64,000 bases of DNA, from positions 1 through 64,000 of the forward strand of contig CASDLT010000034.1 in NCBI GenBank assembly GCA_949281375.1, read 5' to 3'. Source of the stretch: an uncultured Nitrosomonas sp. GTDB taxonomy: Bacteria; Pseudomonadota; Gammaproteobacteria; Burkholderiales; Nitrosomonadaceae. This document shows positions 30,587 through 40,583 of this stretch, one piece after another (the first letter of the stretch is position 1; each line of letters begins with the position of its first letter). A program made the translations under genes and the position numbers. The notes beneath the pieces are model-generated. The model was not told the origin of the DNA. It saw only the letters and a list, made by a program, of their open reading frames with translations, and did no database searches.

Positions 30587-31078
30587 GATTGGATTAAAAA
30601 TTGGATGAATATACCGACAAATGAAGGTAATCAAAGGGTTAGGCGATTCTTTCCGTATCCAGACCATAAGACAACAGATTGATAGTGTGGTTAGCAGTCC
30701 GGTAAATGTACAAGGTTTGCCTGATTGGCTCAATCAATTCGTTGGCTGAGCGTGACAGATCGTTGCTAAATTTCCACATGAGCGAACTCGCTCATGTTCA
30801 TGCTTCCAGCGGATACCCTTTCTGTAGGATGAATTTCACTTGCGGCTTCAATCTGAACCTCATTCGATTTATTCGTGGGGACACTTATATTTTGAAAAAA
30901 TTATTGTGCGTAAAGTATGTTTTTTAACAGCAAAAAAAAGTAGTTGAGTGGTATGATCATGGCCGATTCGATCGGAGCGCGAAGCGTGTTTTCCGTCGCG
31001 CAAATGGTTTTTCCGTGAGCTCATGGATTTTGATCATCGGCTTTGCGGGTGATGTTTTTTCAAATGTTGAGGTCGTTC
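30587..31078. other. Divergent intergenic region
   Basis: This holds the promoters of the leftward transpeptidase and the rightward aminotransferase. It is AT-rich near 30890-30950. No gene, hairpin terminator or repeat stands out. A TGAGG ribosome site lies 6 bases before the aminotransferase ATG at 31079. Confidence 0.4.
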
Positions 31079-32467
31079 ATGTCTTTTAGTATAGCCAATC
31101 TGTTATCCCAACACCGCACAGACAAATTTGACTTGCACGAGCAGCATTTGAATGGGCAAATGGTCAGGGTTCTGAAAACGATTGGATATGATCGAAATTA
31201 CCAGCGGGCGGTAGGTCAATATCTCTATGATGATCAAGGCAATGAATATCTCGATTTACTGAGTGGATTCGGGGTGTACGCATTTGGCCGTAATCACCCG
31301 ACCATCATCAATGCATTGAAGGAAGTACTCTCGCTGGACATGCCTGATCTGGTGCAACTGGATGTTTCGGTGCTGAGCGGCTTGCTGGCCAAAGCGCTAC
31401 TGGATACGACACCGGACAATCTGGAACGGGTGTTCTTTTGCAATTCGGGTACTGAAGCGGTTGAAGCAGCCATTAAATTTGCCCGCTATATGACCCGGCG
31501 GAACCGTATCATCTGCTGCGACCATGCCTATCATGGCTTGACGATGGGCGCGCTGTCACTGAACGGTGAGCAGATTTTCCGGGATGGTTTCGGTCCGTTA
31601 CTGCTTGATTGCGGTTCTGTGCCGTTCAATGATCTGTCCGCTCTGGAAAGCGCGCTGAGCAATCGGGATGTGGCAGCCTTCGTCGTTGAGCCGGTACAGG
31701 GCAAGGGCGTGAATATTCCGGACGATGATTATTTGCCGGAAGTCGAGCGACTATGCAAAAAATACGGCACATTATTCGTCGCGGATGAAATTCAGACTGG
31801 ACTTGGCCGAACCGGGAAATTCTGGGCGATCGAACATTGGAATGTAAAACCGGACATGATTTGCATGGCCAAAGCGCTATCGGGCGGTTTTGTGCCCGTG
31901 GGGGCGGTGGCGATGACACAGCAGATCATGGACAGTGTATTCAACCGTATGGATAGAGCGGTCGTTCATGGCTCGACCTTTTCCAAAAATAATATGGCGA
32001 TGGCGGCCGGGCTGGCGAGCCTGGAAGTGATCAGGGCCGAGCATCTGGTAGAGAAAAGCGCCACGACGGGGGCGGAAATCGTCAGCCGGATCAATGCGCT
32101 GACAGGCCAGTATGAATTCCTGAAGGAAGCGCGCGGAAAAGGCTCCATGATTGCGATCGAATTCAAATCACCCAGTAGTCTGAAGCTCAAAGCCGCCTGG
32201 ATGATGCTGGAAGCGGCCAACAAAGGATTATTCTGCCAGATGATTACCATTCCGTTGTTCAAGGAACACCGGATTCTGACGCAGGTGGCAGGGCATGGCA
32301 TGAATGTCGTGAAACTGCTGCCGCCGTTGATCTTGAATCAACGTGACGTCGATCACGTCCTCGATGCATTGACCCAAACGATTGCCGATACTCATCAGGT
32401 GCCAGGTTCCATTTGGGAATTGGGTAAAAATTTGGCCAGTCATGCGCTCAAAGCAAAAGCCGGTTAA
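31079..32467 (+). CDS. Class III aminotransferase, possibly HpnO
   Basis: This is a PLP-dependent fold-type I aminotransferase. Visible are the aromatic DLLSGFGVYAFGRNHP near residue 62, FCNSGTEAVEAAIKFAR near 123, the PLP-holding Asp in FVADEIQTGLGRTG near 235, and the Schiff-base Lys in MAKALSGGFVPVGA near 265. The sequence resembles the branch that includes HpnO, which makes aminobacteriohopanetriol. The hopanoid genes 24 kb to the left make this plausible. Acetylornithine-type enzymes are the alternative. ATG 31079 has TGAGG 6 bases upstream. Confidence 0.75.
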   Translation: MSFSIANLLSQHRTDKFDLHEQHLNGQMVRVLKTIGYDRNYQRAVGQYLYDDQGNEYLDLLSGFGVYAFGRNHPTIINALKEVLSLDMPDLVQLDVSVLSGLLAKALLDTTPDNLERVFFCNSGTEAVEAAIKFARYMTRRNRIICCDHAYHGLTMGALSLNGEQIFRDGFGPLLLDCGSVPFNDLSALESALSNRDVAAFVVEPVQGKGVNIPDDDYLPEVERLCKKYGTLFVADEIQTGLGRTGKFWAIEHWNVKPDMICMAKALSGGFVPVGAVAMTQQIMDSVFNRMDRAVVHGSTFSKNNMAMAAGLASLEVIRAEHLVEKSATTGAEIVSRINALTGQYEFLKEARGKGSMIAIEFKSPSSLKLKAAWMMLEAANKGLFCQMITIPLFKEHRILTQVAGHGMNVVKLLPPLILNQRDVDHVLDALTQTIADTHQVPGSIWELGKNLASHALKAKAG

Positions 32468-32473
32468 GGTTTG

Positions 32474-33535
32474 ATGACTACCGGACCTTCCAGCGAAATT
32501 CATTATTTGTGGTGGCTGATCCTGTTCTGCGTGACAGGAGTACTGATTTATCTGCTGAGTCCGATTTTGACTCCTTTTTTGCTGGCTGCCGTGATTGCGT
32601 ATATCTGTAATCCGATGGTCACTCATATGGAGAACCACCATATTTCACGCACGACAGGCACCATTCTGGTGATGTTGCTGCTGCTGGGCGTATTCGCGGC
32701 GTTGATTTTGATCATGGTGCCCCTGTTCGAGGAAGAAGCGCGGCGAGTGATCGAAAAAACCCCGGTTTATCTCGAGATGTTCAAGACGCACGTGATCCCA
32801 TGGCTGGAAACGAAATTCAAGATCAGTTTACAGTTGGACATGACCATCCTGAAGGAAGCTCTGGCGAAACATTGGCAAAGCGCCGGGGGTCTGGCGGCGA
32901 AAGTATTGCCATCATTGACGATCGGTGGCATGGCGATCGTGGAATTTCTGGTCAATTCGTTGCTGGTGCCGGTGGTGTTGTTCTATCTGCTGCGGGACTG
33001 GGATATCTTGCTCAGGCTGGTCGACGAAATGATTCCGCGTTCCTGGCATCAGCAAATTTCCCAGCTGGTGCAAGAGACGGATCGGATTTTGGCGGAGTTT
33101 CTGCGCGGCCAGTTATCCGTGATCCTGCTCATGAGCATATGCTATATTACCGGCCTTTGGCTGATCGGCCTCGAGTTTGCGCTGCCCATTGGACTGGTGG
33201 CGGGAATTCTAGTGTTCGTGCCCTATCTCGGCATGATTGTCGGCCTGACGCTGGCGACATTTGCCGCACTGATGCAATTCCAGAACTGGAGCGGTGTCAT
33301 TCCGGTATTTGCGGTCTTCGGTTTTGGTCAATTGCTGGAAGGGATGCTGATTACGCCGTGGTTAGTTGGAGACCGTATCGGATTGCATCCGGTGATGGTC
33401 ATTTTTGCATTGCTGGCTTTTGGTCAGTTATTCGGTTTTTTTGGTATTTTACTGGCACTGCCTGTCAGCGCCGTCATGCTTGTTTGGTTGCGCCATCTTC
33501 ATCAACGTTATCTGGAAAGCCATTTTTATAATTGA
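32474..33535 (+). CDS. perM: AI-2E/PerM family membrane transporter
   Basis: The 353-residue protein has the PerM layout: paired N-terminal membrane segments, a soluble stretch of about 80 residues (KTPVYLEMFKTHVIPWLETK), and a block of five or six segments including LPIGLVAGILVFVPYLGMIVG in the conserved region. Members transport varied small molecules; the substrate here is unknown. It starts 6 bases after the aminotransferase stop and precedes hda, a neighbour order seen widely in proteobacteria. Confidence 0.88.
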   Translation: MTTGPSSEIHYLWWLILFCVTGVLIYLLSPILTPFLLAAVIAYICNPMVTHMENHHISRTTGTILVMLLLLGVFAALILIMVPLFEEEARRVIEKTPVYLEMFKTHVIPWLETKFKISLQLDMTILKEALAKHWQSAGGLAAKVLPSLTIGGMAIVEFLVNSLLVPVVLFYLLRDWDILLRLVDEMIPRSWHQQISQLVQETDRILAEFLRGQLSVILLMSICYITGLWLIGLEFALPIGLVAGILVFVPYLGMIVGLTLATFAALMQFQNWSGVIPVFAVFGFGQLLEGMLITPWLVGDRIGLHPVMVIFALLAFGQLFGFFGILLALPVSAVMLVWLRHLHQRYLESHFYN

Positions 33536-33586
33536 TCGGGTGGCTGTGAATGATCGACTCGCGTACCCATTGATGAATAATTCCGC

Positions 33587-34261
33587 ATGCAACAACTGTT
33601 GTTAGACATTCAACCGGCGCCATCTCCGACCTTGACGAATTTTGTGCCAGGTCGGAATGCCGAATTGCTGAGCATGTTGTCTGGTATCGTGTCGCAGCAG
33701 GAAAAGGAACACTATGTGTATGTGTGGGGCGATTCAGGCTGCGGAAAAAGCCATTTACTGCGCGCTATGGTCGATGCGTATACACAAAGGAACCTAAAAG
33801 CGGTATATTGCTGCGCCAAAAACCTGCATGAGTTGATAGTGGATGATGCGCTCGATTGTATTGCCATTGATGGTATCGATATCTTGTCCCGATCTGACCA
33901 GATCAGATTATTCAATCTCTATAACCAGTTGCGTGACGAAGGTCATGCAGTGCTGCTGATGAGCGGAATGGCCGCGCCGATGTATCTGGACATGCGCCAG
34001 GATCTTGTGACGCGCCTGGGATGGGGACTGGTCTATCAGGTGCTTGAATTGACCGAGAATGAACGAATTCAGGCAATGCGACAGCACGCGACCGATCGCG
34101 GTTTCAATTTATCCGAGGAAATTTGCCATTATCTATTGCGGCATGGCCGGCGTGATTTGCGGTCATTGTTGATGACGCTAGAGGCGCTGGATCAGTATTC
34201 CCTGATCCACCAGCGGCAAATTACCATTCCTTTATTACGAGAATTATTACAGGTGGTTTGA
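33587..34261 (+). CDS. hda: DnaA-related regulatory protein Hda
   Basis: Hda works with the sliding clamp to hydrolyse DnaA-bound ATP and stop re-initiation. The 224-residue AAA+ protein starts with a clamp-binding motif (QLLLDI), followed by a Walker A region (VWGDSGCGKSHLLRAM near residue 48) and a Walker B region (CIAIDGIDIL near 90). The C-terminal lid ends in RRDLRSLLMTLEALDQYSL. It lacks the DnaA DNA-binding domain. The stop shares a base with the ATG of the next gene. Confidence 0.93.
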   Translation: MQQLLLDIQPAPSPTLTNFVPGRNAELLSMLSGIVSQQEKEHYVYVWGDSGCGKSHLLRAMVDAYTQRNLKAVYCCAKNLHELIVDDALDCIAIDGIDILSRSDQIRLFNLYNQLRDEGHAVLLMSGMAAPMYLDMRQDLVTRLGWGLVYQVLELTENERIQAMRQHATDRGFNLSEEICHYLLRHGRRDLRSLLMTLEALDQYSLIHQRQITIPLLRELLQVV

Positions 34262-34923
34262 TGAATTTAGCATTATTCGATCTCGATAACACATTGATTG
34301 CAGGAGATAGCGATTTCCAATGGGCGCAGTTCTTAATTCAAAAGAATGCGCTGGATCGTGAATTGCACGAAGCCAAGAATATTGAATTTTATGAACAGTA
34401 TAAAGCTGGAACACTGGATATTCATGAGTTCCTGGATTTTCAGCTCAAACCTCTGGCGCGGCATCCGCGTGACCAGTTGGAAGCCTGGCGCAGTGAATTC
34501 GTTCAGCAAAAAATTCTGCCATTGATTGCACCCGGTACGCGTAAATTGATCGAGCGCCATCAAGTGGATGAAGATTTATGCATCATCATCACTGCGACAA
34601 ATAGTTTCGTGACGGCGCCCATTGCAAGAGTATTGGGGATCGATCATCTGATTGCTACCGAGCCAGAAGAGGAGGAAGGGCAATTCACCGGCCGGGTATA
34701 TGGAACACCGTCTTTTCGCGAAGGTAAAGTCGAGCGTCTGGAGAAATGGTTGGACGCACACAATTTGACGTGGTTGTCATTCTTGCGGAGCTGGTTCTAC
34801 AGCGATTCGCTCAACGACCTGCCGTTGCTGAGCAAAGTGACACACCCAGTGGCGGTCGACCCTGATCCGACATTGAAAAGCCACGCTTTGAGAAATAACT
34901 GGCCGATTATCAGCTTGCGCTAG
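34261..34923 (+). CDS. HAD-IB family phosphatase
   Basis: The 220-residue product has all HAD motifs of the SerB-like IB subfamily: LALFDLDNTLIAGDS at the start (nucleophile Asp 7, acid Asp 9), IITATNSFVTAPIA near residue 118, and SDSLNDLPLL near 182. The substrate is unknown; relatives act on phosphoserine or similar small phosphates. ATG 34261 overlaps the hda TGA. The hda-HAD pair is common in betaproteobacteria. Confidence 0.9.
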   Translation: MNLALFDLDNTLIAGDSDFQWAQFLIQKNALDRELHEAKNIEFYEQYKAGTLDIHEFLDFQLKPLARHPRDQLEAWRSEFVQQKILPLIAPGTRKLIERHQVDEDLCIIITATNSFVTAPIARVLGIDHLIATEPEEEEGQFTGRVYGTPSFREGKVERLEKWLDAHNLTWLSFLRSWFYSDSLNDLPLLSKVTHPVAVDPDPTLKSHALRNNWPIISLR

Positions 34924-35075
34924 AAAAGTTTCATACGACCATTGCGCTCCCGGCAACCGCTGCCGGTCGGGCGATGGAAGAATCGATTCCAAGAGGCGTC
35001 TTTATTGACCTTAATCACCATTGATGCGTTGATTGAGCCAGGAAAAGTCCAACGCCTGATACTTTCCGGATTTTG

Positions 35076-36584
35076 CTAATCCTCTCTTCGCAATTGCGGA
35101 AACAAAATCACGTCGCGGATGCTAGGGCTGTCAGTCAGCAGCATGATGAGCCGATCGATGCCGATGCCTTCCCCGGCCGTGGGCGGCAGTCCATATTCCA
35201 ATGCACGGATATAATCGGCATCGTAGTGCATGGCTTCGGCGTCACCGGCATCCTTGGCTTTGACTTGTTCCTGAAACCGCGCTGCCTGATCTTCCGGGTC
35301 ATTCAATTCCGAGAATCCGTTCGCGATTTCCCGTCCAGCGATATACAGTTCAAACCGGTCAGTAATGTCGGCATTATGATCATTGCGCCGTGCCAGGGGA
35401 GAAACTTCTGCCGGATAATCGATGATGAACGTCGGTTCGAACAGCAAATGCTCAGTCGTTTCGTCAAATAAGGATAGTTGCAGTCCGCCGATTCCATCGC
35501 GCGGGTTATACGAAATCTTCAATGACCGTAGTTGATCGATCAGAAAATCACGATCGTGAAGTTGCGATTCTGAATACTGTGGATGAAATTTTTGTATTGC
35601 TTGAGTGATGGTCAGCCGCATGAAAGGTTTTGCCAGATCAAGCGTTTTTCCCTGATAACTGATGTGCGTGGTGCCGAGGACTTTTACGGCGATTTCCGCT
35701 AACATTTTTTCGGTGAAATCCATCAGGTATCTGTAGTCTTGATACGCTTCATAAAATTCCACCATCGTGAATTCGGGATTATGGCGTGTTGAAATTCCTT
35801 CGTTGCGGAAGTTACGGTTGATTTCGAAGACTTTTTCCAATCCACCAACCACCAGTCGTTTCAAGTAGAGCTCAGGCGCGATGCGCAAATAGAGAGACAT
35901 GTCCAAGGCATTGTGATGCGTTGAGAAAGGCCGCGCCGATGCACCGCCGGGAATGGGGTGCATCATGGGTGTTTCTACTTCAAGATAACCGCGCATAACA
36001 AAGAATTCACGCATGGCCTGGATGACTTTCGAGCGAACCGTGAAAACGCGGCGGGTATCTTCATTGGTGATCAAATCAAGATAGCGCTGGCGGTATTTCT
36101 GTTCCTGATCAGTCAGTCCATGGAATTTTTCTGGCAGCGGCCGCAGGGATTTCGTCAGCAACTGCAATTCTGTGACGCGAACCGATAGTTCGCCGGTCTT
36201 GGTTTTGAACAGAGTGCCCTGCGCTCCCACAATGTCGCCCAGATCATAATGCTTGAATGCGGCATGCACTGCCGCACCGGTATGATCGTCAGACACATAC
36301 AGTTGAATCCGTCCGCTCATATCCTGAATCGTCGCAAAACTTGCCTTGCCCATGATACGCTTCAATACCATGCGTCCTGCAACCGCTATCCGATTGGGCT
36401 GGGCTTCCAGTTGTTCCTTAGAATGTTCACTGTACTGCTGATGTAATTCGGCTGCGAGATGCTCACGACGGAAGGTATTCGGAAAGGCATTTCCGTTTTT
36501 GCGCAATTCGATCAATTTGGCGCGGCGCTCAGCCATGATTTGATTCTCGTCCAGAGGGGGGGGAGTTTGGTTTTCCTGGGTCAT
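35076..36584 (-). CDS. lysS: Lysyl-tRNA synthetase, class II
   Basis: LysS charges tRNA-Lys. The 502-residue protein has an N-terminal OB-fold anticodon-binding domain (about 60-160: [21 protein letters not shown]) and a class II catalytic core. Motif 2 is [20 protein letters not shown] near residue 265 and motif 3 contains [13 protein letters not shown] near 480. The length is normal. It converges with the hda-HAD block. Confidence 0.97.
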   Translation of the reverse strand: MTQENQTPPPLDENQIMAERRAKLIELRKNGNAFPNTFRREHLAAELHQQYSEHSKEQLEAQPNRIAVAGRMVLKRIMGKASFATIQDMSGRIQLYVSDDHTGAAVHAAFKHYDLGDIVGAQGTLFKTKTGELSVRVTELQLLTKSLRPLPEKFHGLTDQEQKYRQRYLDLITNEDTRRVFTVRSKVIQAMREFFVMRGYLEVETPMMHPIPGGASARPFSTHHNALDMSLYLRIAPELYLKRLVVGGLEKVFEINRNFRNEGISTRHNPEFTMVEFYEAYQDYRYLMDFTEKMLAEIAVKVLGTTHISYQGKTLDLAKPFMRLTITQAIQKFHPQYSESQLHDRDFLIDQLRSLKISYNPRDGIGGLQLSLFDETTEHLLFEPTFIIDYPAEVSPLARRNDHNADITDRFELYIAGREIANGFSELNDPEDQAARFQEQVKAKDAGDAEAMHYDADYIRALEYGLPPTAGEGIGIDRLIMLLTDSPSIRDVILFPQLRRED

Positions 36585-36843
36585 ATGAAATTAGTCTCTA
36601 AAAATAGGGAGATTTGTGACAGTACGGGTTATTGCGCGAGAATCAAGGATTGCTTGCGATGAAATACGCAATTATACGCCGGAAAAACCTGAATTCTGCA
36701 ATGAGACAGAAGGGGGGGGCATCGGGCATGACCGGCGGGTTTGATGGGAATGTGATATTCAGAAAAACAAAAACAAATGAATCAAACAGGGCAACTTCGA
36801 CTCGTTCTGAGTCGGCGTCAAAATGATTCAGATGAAATCATCC

Positions 36844-36995
36844 AGGGTAATGCTGATTAATTCGACGAACTAGATGACGCGTTCGGGGCGCGGAAGGCAG
36901 CAACCGAGGCATATGAACAGCACGGCAGACGAGGGAACAAGAGTCATGCAACGAAAGCAATTTGATCGTGCCGTGAATGAGTGGGCGTTTCCCTA
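36844..36995. repeat. MITE-like element, copy 2 (degenerate)
   Basis: The left end AGGGTAATGCTGATTAATTC matches the family; the right end (GAATGAGTGGGCGTTTCCCTA) keeps the outer GCGTTTCCCTA but has drifted in the GAATTAATCAG core. Length is about 152 bp. The CTA at the right edge (36993-36995) is the stop codon of the leftward MEDS gene. The rest of the 36585-36992 gap, upstream of lysS, has no visible gene. Confidence 0.6.
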
Positions 36996-37634
36996 ATGAG
37001 AAGGAGAAGACGCATGACTGGATTCAGGTTGAGGTTGTACCAAAGCATCCATGGTATGAGTCCACGCCGTTCCAAATAATTCGAGCAGCGTGCTGCCGCT
37101 TTCAGGATTCACCGTCGGCGAATGCGTATTGCCATGACAGGAAGGTCCTGAAGCAAAGGGAGATGGGGTGCACAAAACGGTAAACTCGTGTTTCTTGCAT
37201 AGTTCGTTCCGAATGTTTCCCAGTTGCACTGCGGTCTCGGGCAATCCGCTCTGAAGCAGAATTTCCGTCATTTCTCCAAAAGCCCGCACTTTGCCATATG
37301 CGGCGTGCGCTGCTTCAATTTGACTACCTACAAAAGTCTGAAAACAATGCTCATCAATGACGTTATCGATGAGTATCGCCGATAACAACAATTCGGCATC
37401 GAACCATTTGAACTGCCCTCGGGCTTTGTAAGCCGCCATATCAAGGTCCAGAGCTAACAATTTCGCCCATATGGCCTTTCTCAGCGGTGGTCTGGCAATG
37501 ACAATGACTGCCTCATTATTCAGCAACCCTTCACTCATATAATTCGTCAGTAATCTGGCTTGAGCCGTTTTACTTTGAAAAATCTGAACAACACGACCTT
37601 TCGAGGCCATAGGCTTTGTTCGATAAGTACTCAT
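36993..37634 (-). CDS. MEDS domain sensory protein
   Basis: The sequence from about residue 12 to 160 matches the MEDS domain of methanogen/methylotroph DcmR sensors: GRVVQIFQSKTAQARLLTNY, LNNEAVIVIARPPLRKAIW, KWFDAELLLSAI, and the hallmark GKVRAFGEMTEILL. The domain is thought to sense small hydrocarbon derivatives; no output domain follows, only a Pro/Ser/His-rich tail. The stop TAG lies inside the MITE-like edge, so the tail may be element-derived or shortened. Start is taken at ATG 37634 rather than TTG 37646. Confidence 0.75.
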   Translation of the reverse strand: MSTYRTKPMASKGRVVQIFQSKTAQARLLTNYMSEGLLNNEAVIVIARPPLRKAIWAKLLALDLDMAAYKARGQFKWFDAELLLSAILIDNVIDEHCFQTFVGSQIEAAHAAYGKVRAFGEMTEILLQSGLPETAVQLGNIRNELCKKHEFTVLCTPSPFASGPSCHGNTHSPTVNPESGSTLLELFGTAWTHTMDALVQPQPESSHASSPSH

Positions 37635-37706
37635 ATAAGTTTCCAACCTATGTTCAAACTACTTACTTCTCATACCAAAGAACGAAATGCGTTATGTCAC
37701 GACTAC

Positions 37707-37919
37707 TCAAACGATCACCATCTCAGGAGGTGCTTCTCCCACAAATTCAATGTTGTAATCCGATCTTTTATCGGGATCCACAACGCCATCATAAATAGCA
37801 AACATCCACGCTTCATCAAAATATTCTTCATCGAAATAATCAGGAAATTCCATGCGAACAGGGTAGAGCGCTAACAAATTTCCAGATGATTTTTCGATAA
37901 TTTTGATTTTTCTTAACAT
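37707..37919 (-). CDS. Small acidic protein of unknown function
   Basis: The 70-residue product is acidic, with a Phe/Tyr/Asp/Glu-rich middle (FPDYFDEEYFDEAWMFA) and no membrane segment or signal peptide. The start at 37919 is supported by AGGGAG 6 bases before the ATG; the open frame continues upstream without support. It lies upstream of the MEDS gene on the same strand. No family recognised. Confidence 0.65.
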   Translation of the reverse strand: MLRKIKIIEKSSGNLLALYPVRMEFPDYFDEEYFDEAWMFAIYDGVVDPDKRSDYNIEFVGEAPPEMVIV

Positions 37920-38246
37920 GCTGATCTCCCTATGAGTGTTTTGATGGCTTACAAATCTGTACCACGCGACGAAACACAATCTCATCATGATTTTTCTTAA
38001 CAAATCATTTTCTCAAATAAAAATTGCTTCAACTGTGCGTTACCCCACATTCGCGCTGGTAAATGTGACTGTGTTTTGCATAATCAGATCACGTGTGCAA
38101 CATTCAGGTTTCACAGGGATTTGCGGTTATCCTAAGCGTCTCAGTGTGCATAGGAATCTGATTGCCAGTTCTGGATTTTGTCTCCTGAACTCCTGTACAT
38201 CCTTCTGAACCAATCGGCGGATAACAAAAATAATGTTTTTGCATCC

Positions 38247-38786
38247 TCATTTGACGGAATGTACCGCCGCCGATTTTGACGATACTTTTTGCGCTGAGCC
38301 TTTCCGGGAAGTAGAGGCCAGTTTCTGATGTTTTTCCTTGAACTGAATCACTTCCTGGGCGATTTCTTCACCATCGATTCCGGATTTTTCCAGTTCTGGA
38401 AACATGGTGCCTTCTTCTTCCTTGACATGGTGCTGGATATACTCGGACAACACCGTGACTTTGGCGTCGTAATGGCTATCTTGCGGATCCATTTTTTCAA
38501 GTTCTTTGATCAGATGTTTTGCGCCCGCATGCTCAACGTCCGCTTCGTCCATCACATCGGTGTCATCGATCGATTCGCGGGCCAGCGGATAGACAATTTT
38601 TTCTTCCACCAAGGTATGCAGGGTCAGTTCCTGACAAATCAGTTTGACCAGTTCCGCTTTTTTGGCATTGCTGTTCTTTTCATCATGCAATTCTTCAAAT
38701 TCCTCAAAAAGAGCGGTTACTTTGTCATGATCTTCTTTCAATAATTTGATTAATGGCTTGGCGGTTGAACGGGTTGATGTTGTCAT
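38247..38786 (-). CDS. Hemerythrin HHE domain protein
   Basis: The 179-residue cytoplasmic protein has the hemerythrin-like iron-binding pattern: LLKEDHDKVTALFEEF near residue 15, LTLHTLVEEKIVYPLA near 55, EHAGAKHLIKELEKM near 83, and YIQHHVKEEEGTMFPELEK near 115. These supply the repeated His and Glu ligands of a di-iron site. A Ser/Lys-rich tail follows. Roles in this family include oxygen, NO or iron stress. ATG 38786 has AGGAGT 7 bases upstream. Confidence 0.9.
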   Translation of the reverse strand: MTTSTRSTAKPLIKLLKEDHDKVTALFEEFEELHDEKNSNAKKAELVKLICQELTLHTLVEEKIVYPLARESIDDTDVMDEADVEHAGAKHLIKELEKMDPQDSHYDAKVTVLSEYIQHHVKEEEGTMFPELEKSGIDGEEIAQEVIQFKEKHQKLASTSRKGSAQKVSSKSAAVHSVK

Positions 38787-39007
38787 GTCGATTACTCCTA
38801 ATAGATGAACGTATGAGTCAGCATGATCCCAATTTATAATCCGGTCAGTGCGGTAGCAGACGAACAGGATGTTCGCGGGAAAGATGGATCGATATATGAA
38901 AAGGCATGCTATAAAAAGCCAATTGGTCAGCCGGGCCTGTATCAAGCTGAAATGCTGGTTTTTTTATGAACAGTGTTGTTTGAGTTTGCCTTCCTCAGGG
39001 TCGTCCG

Positions 39008-39646
39008 TCATCTTTTTAAAAGCTTCATGAGGATTTCTTCAGTTGTGAGCACGTGGATCTGACGGCTAAAACGGTTATGGTAAATATTCATGATCGAGTC
39101 ATGCGTTGCGTCGTTCGAGCTACACAGCGCATCTCGTGCGAGAATGACGCGATAGCCCAGATCGACCGCTCCGAGCAAGGTTGCCAGAACGCAAATGTCA
39201 GTTTCTCCGCCAGAAACGATCAGCGTATGGATGCGGCGTTGTTGCAGATACCGATGCAAAGTCGTTTCCATCCAAGGGCCATAGACATGCTTATCAAAGA
39301 GGGTTGCCGGCGGAATGAACGCTTTTAATGCTGGAATCAACTGAAGCAATGCAGGATCGATTTTTTCCAGGGTCATATTTTCCCAGCGTTCATAGTATTT
39401 CTGCCACATGCCAGGGGCTTTGCATGCGTTAGCCGCTGGGATAAACCGCGTAAATATCGTGTTGGACGGATTGATTTCGGTCAGCGCTATGATTTGAGGT
39501 AATATTTTAACCGCCCAAGGTGTGCTCCATTCAGTTTGTTCAGCAAACATGCGCTGCATATCGACGCATAAATGAACGGAGTGATCGCACAAAAGGTTTG
39601 TCATGGTATCGCCGGGCTGCCCATGCAGTGAGAGCCAATCGGTCAT
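39008..39646 (-). CDS. Isochorismatase-family cysteine hydrolase
   Basis: The catalytic triad of the family is visible: Asp in LCVDMQRMF near residue 29, Lys in LFDKHVYGPW near 117, and Cys in SGGETDICVLAT near 153. The 212-residue length fits nicotinamidase/isochorismatase-like hydrolases, which cleave amides or related bonds. The substrate is unknown. A later Met (residue 15) could be the true start. Confidence 0.85.
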   Translation of the reverse strand: MTDWLSLHGQPGDTMTNLLCDHSVHLCVDMQRMFAEQTEWSTPWAVKILPQIIALTEINPSNTIFTRFIPAANACKAPGMWQKYYERWENMTLEKIDPALLQLIPALKAFIPPATLFDKHVYGPWMETTLHRYLQQRRIHTLIVSGGETDICVLATLLGAVDLGYRVILARDALCSSNDATHDSIMNIYHNRFSRQIHVLTTEEILMKLLKR

Positions 39647-39664
39647 TAATGTGTCATTGCATTG

Positions 39665-39813
39665 TTAGGGAGACGCTGATTAATTCGCTGCACGAACAAA
39701 TTGCTTTGATGCGTGAGACTCGTTCTCTTGACTATCGTATCGATAGGTCTCGATTGCGGTTCTGTGTTCCTTATACTTCATCTAGTGCGCCGAATTAATC
39801 AGTATTTCCCTAG
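39665..39813. repeat. MITE-like element, copy 3 (best preserved)
   Basis: The ends are inverted repeats: TTAGGGAGACGCTGATTAAT on the left and, read on the other strand from the right, CTAGGGAAATACTGATTAAT, then both TCG. The interior shares CTATCGTATCGATA..TCT, GGTTCTGTG and CTTCATCTAGTGCGCCG with other copies. It is 149 bp and non-coding. The CTA at 39810-39812 is the stop codon of the leftward gene at 39810-40583. Confidence 0.85.
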
Positions 39814-40583
39814 AAATCATAGACCAAGCGGGACGTGACCAGCCATTCGGTCTTTTTGTCCTCATTCAATTGCGAGGGCCCGCCGCCCAATTGAATAGAG
39901 GCATTCTTATTGAAGGCATACTGAATCTGCGGAGTCAACCGGTAACGGTATTTATTACTGACTTCGCCATTTAACTCGATGCCGATGGCGAAAAGACGAT
40001 AGCGGTAAAACAGGCTGTTATTCACTAAAGCCACGAATTCTCCGTCTTCGTTGAATAGAGTGCGGCGCACGCCGAACATGTTCAGCGTACTCCACGATTC
40101 GGAAAATTTGTAATCATTCAGATAAAGCGCTTCGGCACCGAATTCTTTTTCATCATTTTTTCGCCGGCCGATGATTTGCCAGCCGTGAATCATCCTCCGC
40201 TGAAACAACTCACCGATCGTGCCTTGCAATGACACTTTATATTCACGCAACGTGGTATTTTCAACCGGAAGCTCCAGTTCGATCGCGTGGCCTTTCGCGA
40301 AGGAGTACTCGATCTCGGGAGACCATTGAAATTGGCCCGCTCGGGTAGAATAATCAAGCAATGTATTGATTTCGAGCTGGCCTTTTTTCGTGCCGAGCGG
40401 ATCCACCAGGTCAAATATCATAGGTTCAGGTCTGCCATTCGGCAAGCCGGTTTGGTCAGCACATGCAATCGAGGTGATAGTCAGGGCGAGAATAGTAACG
40501 CAGCGCATCACCGGACATCTGCCGGGGCGATGAGCCGTCCCATGGTTACCGGACATATGCATCATGCGTTGTTCCAGGGTCAT
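39810..40583 (-). CDS. Putative outer-membrane beta-barrel protein
   Basis: A signal sequence (CVTILALTITSIACA) is followed by about 210 residues of alternating hydrophobic and polar strands, such as GQFQWSPEIEYSF, KYRYRLTPQIQYAF and WLVTSRLVYDF, ending in Phe as outer-membrane barrels do. No family is recognised; related proteins of unknown function are called transporters. The ATG at 40583 overlaps the DUF421 stop by 4 bases, although the signal peptide could start at Met 26. The TAG stop belongs to the edge of the MITE-like element. Confidence 0.65.
   Translation of the reverse strand: MTLEQRMMHMSGNHGTAHRPGRCPVMRCVTILALTITSIACADQTGLPNGRPEPMIFDLVDPLGTKKGQLEINTLLDYSTRAGQFQWSPEIEYSFAKGHAIELELPVENTTLREYKVSLQGTIGELFQRRMIHGWQIIGRRKNDEKEFGAEALYLNDYKFSESWSTLNMFGVRRTLFNEDGEFVALVNNSLFYRYRLFAIGIELNGEVSNKYRYRLTPQIQYAFNKNASIQLGGGPSQLNEDKKTEWLVTSRLVYDF

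Noticed and set aside
32800-33531. 243-codon rightward frame
   Set aside because: It lies wholly within perM in another frame and its Arg/Ala/Gly-rich product has no family.
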